Both the position numbers and the translations under genes were made by a program. Source: Streptomyces graminofaciens (GTDB taxonomy: Bacteria > Actinomycetota > Actinomycetes > Streptomycetales > Streptomycetaceae). From it: 64,000 nt of DNA. Positions 61,459-64,000 of this stretch are shown piece after piece. The DNA lies in contig NZ_AP018448.1 of the NCBI RefSeq assembly GCF_030294945.1, forward strand, positions 2,790,001 to 2,854,000, read 5' to 3'. Numbering within the stretch: position 1 is the first letter of the stretch; the number at the start of each line of letters is the position of its first letter. Below the pieces are notes generated by a model. It was not told the DNA's origin and searched no databases. It saw only the letters and a program-made list of their open reading frames with translations.

Positions 61459-62237
61459 CAACGGGTCTCCTGTCCAAGCGGTGCGGTCGTGCCGGGGTCG
61501 TAGTCCCCGCCGGGCTCGGGGCCCGTCCCAACCGCTGAGTCGGCGTGCGCCTCGGAGTCCGCGCCGGTTCCGGAGTCGCCGTCGGGTTCGGAGTCCGCGC
61601 CGGTCCCGGAGTCACCGTAGGGTTCGGAGTCCGCGCCGGTCCCGGAGTCACCGTAGGGTTCGGAGTCCGCGCCGGTCCCGGAGTCACCGTAGGGTTCGGA
61701 GTCCGCGCCGGTCCCGGAGTCACCGTAGGGTTCGGTCCCCGGTGTCGGCAGTGGCCGCCAGAACACCGCGAGCAGCCCGGCCGTGGACGCCACGGCCGCC
61801 CCGAGGGCCACCCCGCCGCCCGCCCAGCCGGTCACCTCGATACCGGTCGCATGGTCCAGCGACAGCCGCCCCGGTCCCAGTACGGCCAGGGCCAGGGACA
61901 CCACCGCGAGGGTGAGAACGTACTCGTAGCCGTCCTTGAAGACGAAGAAGCCGTTGCGGCGATGGGCCAGGAGGCCCGCGACCAGCATCACCGACACCAC
62001 GGCCGCGCAGGCCAGCGGCGTGACCAGGCCGAGCACGAGCAGCGCCCCGGCGCCGACCTCGGTGACGACGCTCATCCAGGCCTGCAGCGTGCCGTTACGC
62101 AGGCCGAGGCCCGTGAACCAGCGCGCGGTGCCCTCGATCCGGCCGCCGCCGCGCCAGTGGTTGAGGCCGTGCGCGATCATGACGACGCCCAGTACCAGGC
62201 GTACCAGAAGCAAGCCGAACGTGTCCGCGTCGCTCAT
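61458..62237 (-). CDS. DoxX-family membrane protein with a repeat tail
   Basis: 259 residues. The first 170 are a DoxX domain with four membrane helices (LLLVRLVLGVVMIAHGLNHW, the WMSVVTEVGAGALLVLGLVTPL pair, then two more to about 165). From residue about 168 the tail is a hydrophilic repeat of 12 residues, EPYGDSGTGADS, five copies with the fifth altered to EPDG, then decayed units. DoxX proteins are inner-membrane partners of redox or detoxification enzymes. The tail would be an acidic, flexible extension on the side of the C-terminus. ATG 62237 overlaps the stop of an upstream hydrolase remnant. Confidence 0.87.
   Translation of the reverse strand: MSDADTFGLLLVRLVLGVVMIAHGLNHWRGGGRIEGTARWFTGLGLRNGTLQAWMSVVTEVGAGALLVLGLVTPLACAAVVSVMLVAGLLAHRRNGFFVFKDGYEYVLTLAVVSLALAVLGPGRLSLDHATGIEVTGWAGGGVALGAAVASTAGLLAVFWRPLPTPGTEPYGDSGTGADSEPYGDSGTGADSEPYGDSGTGADSEPYGDSGTGADSEPDGDSGTGADSEAHADSAVGTGPEPGGDYDPGTTAPLGQETR
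61555..61734. repeat. Five 36-bp tandem repeats in the DoxX tail
   Basis: Units of 36 bp begin at 61555, 61591, 61627, 61663 and 61699, nearly identical (three are exact; the first two differ at three positions). The unit length is a multiple of three, so the frame is kept and copy number can vary without breaking the protein. Confidence 0.9.
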
Positions 62238-62483
62238 CCTGCCCTCCCTTCCCGTGGGGGTGCGGTGGCGCCGGTTTCCCGGGTCACCGCGCACTCCTCG
62301 GCGAACGACAGCACCTTCAGGTGGTAGGCGCGGCCGGAGTGTCCCACGCCCAGGTTGTGGCCGCTGTCCGCCTGCTCACTCACCGAGACATGGGGGGCGG
62401 CGGTGAACAGCGAGGCGATCTCGGCCGGCGCCGGGGGCGGAGCGCCACACCGCCTCGTGCTCGCCCAGGGTGTACCGAACCGG
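62234..62483 (-). pseudogene. 3' remnant of an alpha/beta hydrolase gene
   Basis: On the minus strand 62234-62430 encodes PAEIASLFTAAPHVSVSEQADSGHNLGVGHSGRAYHLKVLSFAEECAV, a hydrolase C-terminus with the catalytic His in SGHNL. Just upstream, in another frame, VRYTLGEHEAVWRS continues the same protein, so one frameshift lies near 62430. No N-terminal half, nucleophile motif or start remains. The stop overlaps the DoxX ATG by 4 bp, showing it was once the first gene of that operon. The breakpoint near 62483 is followed by short tandem repeats. Confidence 0.7.
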
Positions 62484-62783
62484 TGGCGGGAAGCGGCTGG
62501 TGATGCGGGAGGCGGGGCCGCCGGGCCGAACTGGGCAGCCGAGCCGGGCGAGGGCCCACCTGCGCCACGGCCGCCCCGAGCCCCGAGCCCCGAGCCCCGA
62601 GCCCCGACAAGGCGCACACGACGTACCGACATGGCCGTTCTCTTCTTCTCTTCGTTCTCTTCTTCTCTTCTTTCTCTTCTTACGGTCCGGCGACTTCGCC
62701 ACTGTGCTCGGTTCGGCCCTCGGTCGTCACGCCGCCCGGACGTAGGACCTGGCGACCGTGTACGTCATGGCTACGCTGGGCGG
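62484..62783. other. Spacer with heptamer repeats and a pyrimidine tract
   Basis: I see no gene here. It holds CCCCGAG repeated nearly five times (62574-62607) and a 44-nt tract of only C and T except one G (62638-62681; ttctcttcttctcttcg...). That tract is very unusual in this GC-rich setting, lies on the plus strand 100 bp upstream of the next gene, and could form triplex or melt easily. Confidence 0.7.
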
Positions 62784-63842
62784 ATGCGCCAGGTGGAGAT
62801 CGGCGTCGGCGAGGAGTTCGACGAGGGCCTGCGGCTCCGGCCCGACGGGCGCCCGGAACATCCGGTGCGCCGTCTGATCCTCGACGACTGGCACGACGCG
62901 GGTCCGGGACGCATCGCGTACGCAGCCACCCGGGTGGCGGACTCCTTGCCCCTGGTCATCGGTGTGGCGACCCGGCCGCCGCCGGACGAGCTGCGCCCGC
63001 TGCTGGAGGCCCTGACCCTCACGCTGACCGGCCCTCGCGTCGACGCGGGCGCACAGCACCTGGTCCCCGTCGAGGACCCTCGCAAAGGCTTCGCCGAACT
63101 GGCCGGCATCGTCGAGCGGCGCCCGCAGGCGAGCCTCACCCTCGGCCAGCTGCTGCGCCGGACCCCGTCCCTGGGCACGCTACAGGGCCTGGCGGCGGAG
63201 GCGTCGGCGTACTCGATGCTGCTCGGCGGAACCGAGTCCACGGCCTGGCGGGCCGACCGGCGAACGCCCCGCTCCGCCGCCAAGAACGGCCCTCTCGTCC
63301 GCGTGCGTCGGAACGGCGGCACGCTGTCGATCGAGCTGGACCGCCCACAACGGCGGAACGTGTTCAGCTTCCGTATGCGCGAGGAACTCTTCGAGGCCCT
63401 GGAGCTCGCGGCCCTCGACGACACGCTCGACCGGGTTCAACTGACCGGCGCCGGGCCGGTGTTCTGCAGCGGCGGGGATCTCGCCGAGTTCGGTACGGCG
63501 TGGGATCTCGTGGCGGCGTACCTGGTACGACTGGACCGGGCGCCCTGGCGGCTGATCGACCGGATGCGGGACAGGGTGACCGTCCGGGTGCAGGGCGCGG
63601 CGGTGGGCGCGGGCGTCGAGATGGCCGCTTTCGCGGGTCGTCTGGTGGCCGCCCCCGAAGTGTTCTTCCAGCTGCCCGAGGTGGAGATGGGGCTGGTACC
63701 GGGCGCAGGCGGAACGGTGAGCGTGCCTCGGCGGATCGGCCGTTGGCGGGCGGCGTGGATGACCCTGACCGGGGCCCGCGTCGACGCCGCCATCGCCTTG
63801 GAGTGGGGGCTGGTGGACGAGATCGACGACCATGAACGGTGA
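62784..63842 (+). CDS. Enoyl-CoA hydratase/isomerase with N-terminal extension
   Basis: 352 residues. The C-terminal half (about 170-345) is a crotonase fold: LSIELDRPQRRNVFSFRMREEL, the oxyanion loop CSGGDLAEF, VQGAAVGAGVEMAAF, and LPEVEMGLVPGAGGTVSVPRRIG with a glutamate in the catalytic position. About 165 N-terminal residues are not part of the crotonase domain and I do not recognise them. ATG 62784 is the first good start. It overlaps the following amidohydrolase start. The substrate is unknown; the pairing with an amidohydrolase is the only clue. Confidence 0.82.
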   Translation: MRQVEIGVGEEFDEGLRLRPDGRPEHPVRRLILDDWHDAGPGRIAYAATRVADSLPLVIGVATRPPPDELRPLLEALTLTLTGPRVDAGAQHLVPVEDPRKGFAELAGIVERRPQASLTLGQLLRRTPSLGTLQGLAAEASAYSMLLGGTESTAWRADRRTPRSAAKNGPLVRVRRNGGTLSIELDRPQRRNVFSFRMREELFEALELAALDDTLDRVQLTGAGPVFCSGGDLAEFGTAWDLVAAYLVRLDRAPWRLIDRMRDRVTVRVQGAAVGAGVEMAAFAGRLVAAPEVFFQLPEVEMGLVPGAGGTVSVPRRIGRWRAAWMTLTGARVDAAIALEWGLVDEIDDHER

Positions 63843-64000
63843 GAACGGTGCTCTGCTCCTGCGAGAAACCGAACTCCACGGACCGCACGGGCGGCGGGGT
63901 CCCGTCGACTGCCGGATCAGGGACGGCGTCGTGGCGGAGATCGGCCCTCGACTCTCCCCGCGGGCCGACGAGTTCGTCGTACGTGGAGAAGGTGGCGCAC
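63832..64000 (+). CDS. Amidohydrolase-family protein, 5' part
   Basis: From ATG 63832, inside the previous gene's end, 56 residues are visible to the window edge: LLLRETELHGPHGRRGPVDC and RIRDGVVAEIGPRLSPR. This is the N-terminal beta-sandwich that begins imidazolonepropionase/dihydroorotase-like amidohydrolases. The metal-binding HxH lies outside the window, so function is not decided. Confidence 0.65.
   Translation, partial: MNGENGALLLRETELHGPHGRRGPVDCRIRDGVVAEIGPRLSPRADEFVVRGEGGA

Noticed and set aside
61555..61734. 36-bp repeats as a CRISPR array
   Set aside because: The units are contiguous without spacers and code in frame for a repeated peptide.

Overview
The window is high-GC actinomycete chromosome, almost certainly Streptomyces. 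The grounds are codon bias, long antisense open frames, GTG/TTG starts, ATGA/GTGA gene overlaps, a monomeric NADP isocitrate dehydrogenase, a mycothiol-linked dehydrogenase remnant and type I modular polyketide synthases. All functions are read from the sequence by eye and no database search was run.

Left end (1-16 kb) is core and transport genes: the end of an MscS channel, icd, an esterase divergent from an OhrR-like regulator, and a two-component system followed by an iron-type ABC importer (lipoprotein, fused permease, ATPase). A unit of eight GGTGAC direct repeats lies between the response regulator and the importer. A complete sugar ABC operon (11.25-15.7 kb) then sits between an intact tRNA-Pro(GGG) and a 46-bp copy of that tRNA's 3' end, which looks like a small island in a tRNA attachment site. 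A TIR-like gene reads straight through the tRNA and appears to have lost its own end.

Middle (17-30.4 kb) is a catabolic island: PaaZ-type aldehyde dehydrogenase, extradiol dioxygenase, carboxymuconolactone decarboxylase-like protein, FAH-family hydrolase, MarR regulator, cupin, CYP255/GcoA-like P450 with its own ferredoxin and reductase, acyl-CoA ligase, medium-chain dehydrogenase, glutaryl-CoA-dehydrogenase-like enzyme and hydroxyacyl-CoA dehydrogenase. Two related 37-bp palindromes mark probable MarR operators, one of them covering back-to-back promoters. A likely route is O-demethylation of a methoxy-aromatic, ring cleavage and CoA-dependent beta-oxidation. The hydroxyacyl-CoA dehydrogenase is frameshifted, and the next gene, an S-(hydroxymethyl)mycothiol dehydrogenase, is reduced to a deletion scar. 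The island may therefore be decaying at the edge of the next cluster.

Right (30.5-60.4 kb) is a compact polyketide cluster on the minus strand, divergent from a LuxR-type regulator: an ACP/thioester-reductase protein, an alpha/beta hydrolase with a Cys nucleophile, PKS A (KSQ-AT-ACP loading plus one fully reducing module) and PKS B (a fully reducing module, a DH-KR module, then a condensation domain fused to a full FkbH-like glyceryl-transfer domain). There is no thioesterase. The predicted chain is a short methyl-branched enoyl tetraketide. I infer that it is joined to a glycerate-derived unit and released by reduction, and this is the best candidate here for an undescribed system.

Right end (60.6-64 kb) holds a beta-hydroxyacid-dehydrogenase-like gene, a DoxX protein with a 12-residue repeat tail, a remnant of an upstream hydrolase, an enoyl-CoA hydratase-like gene with an N-terminal extension, and the start of an amidohydrolase.
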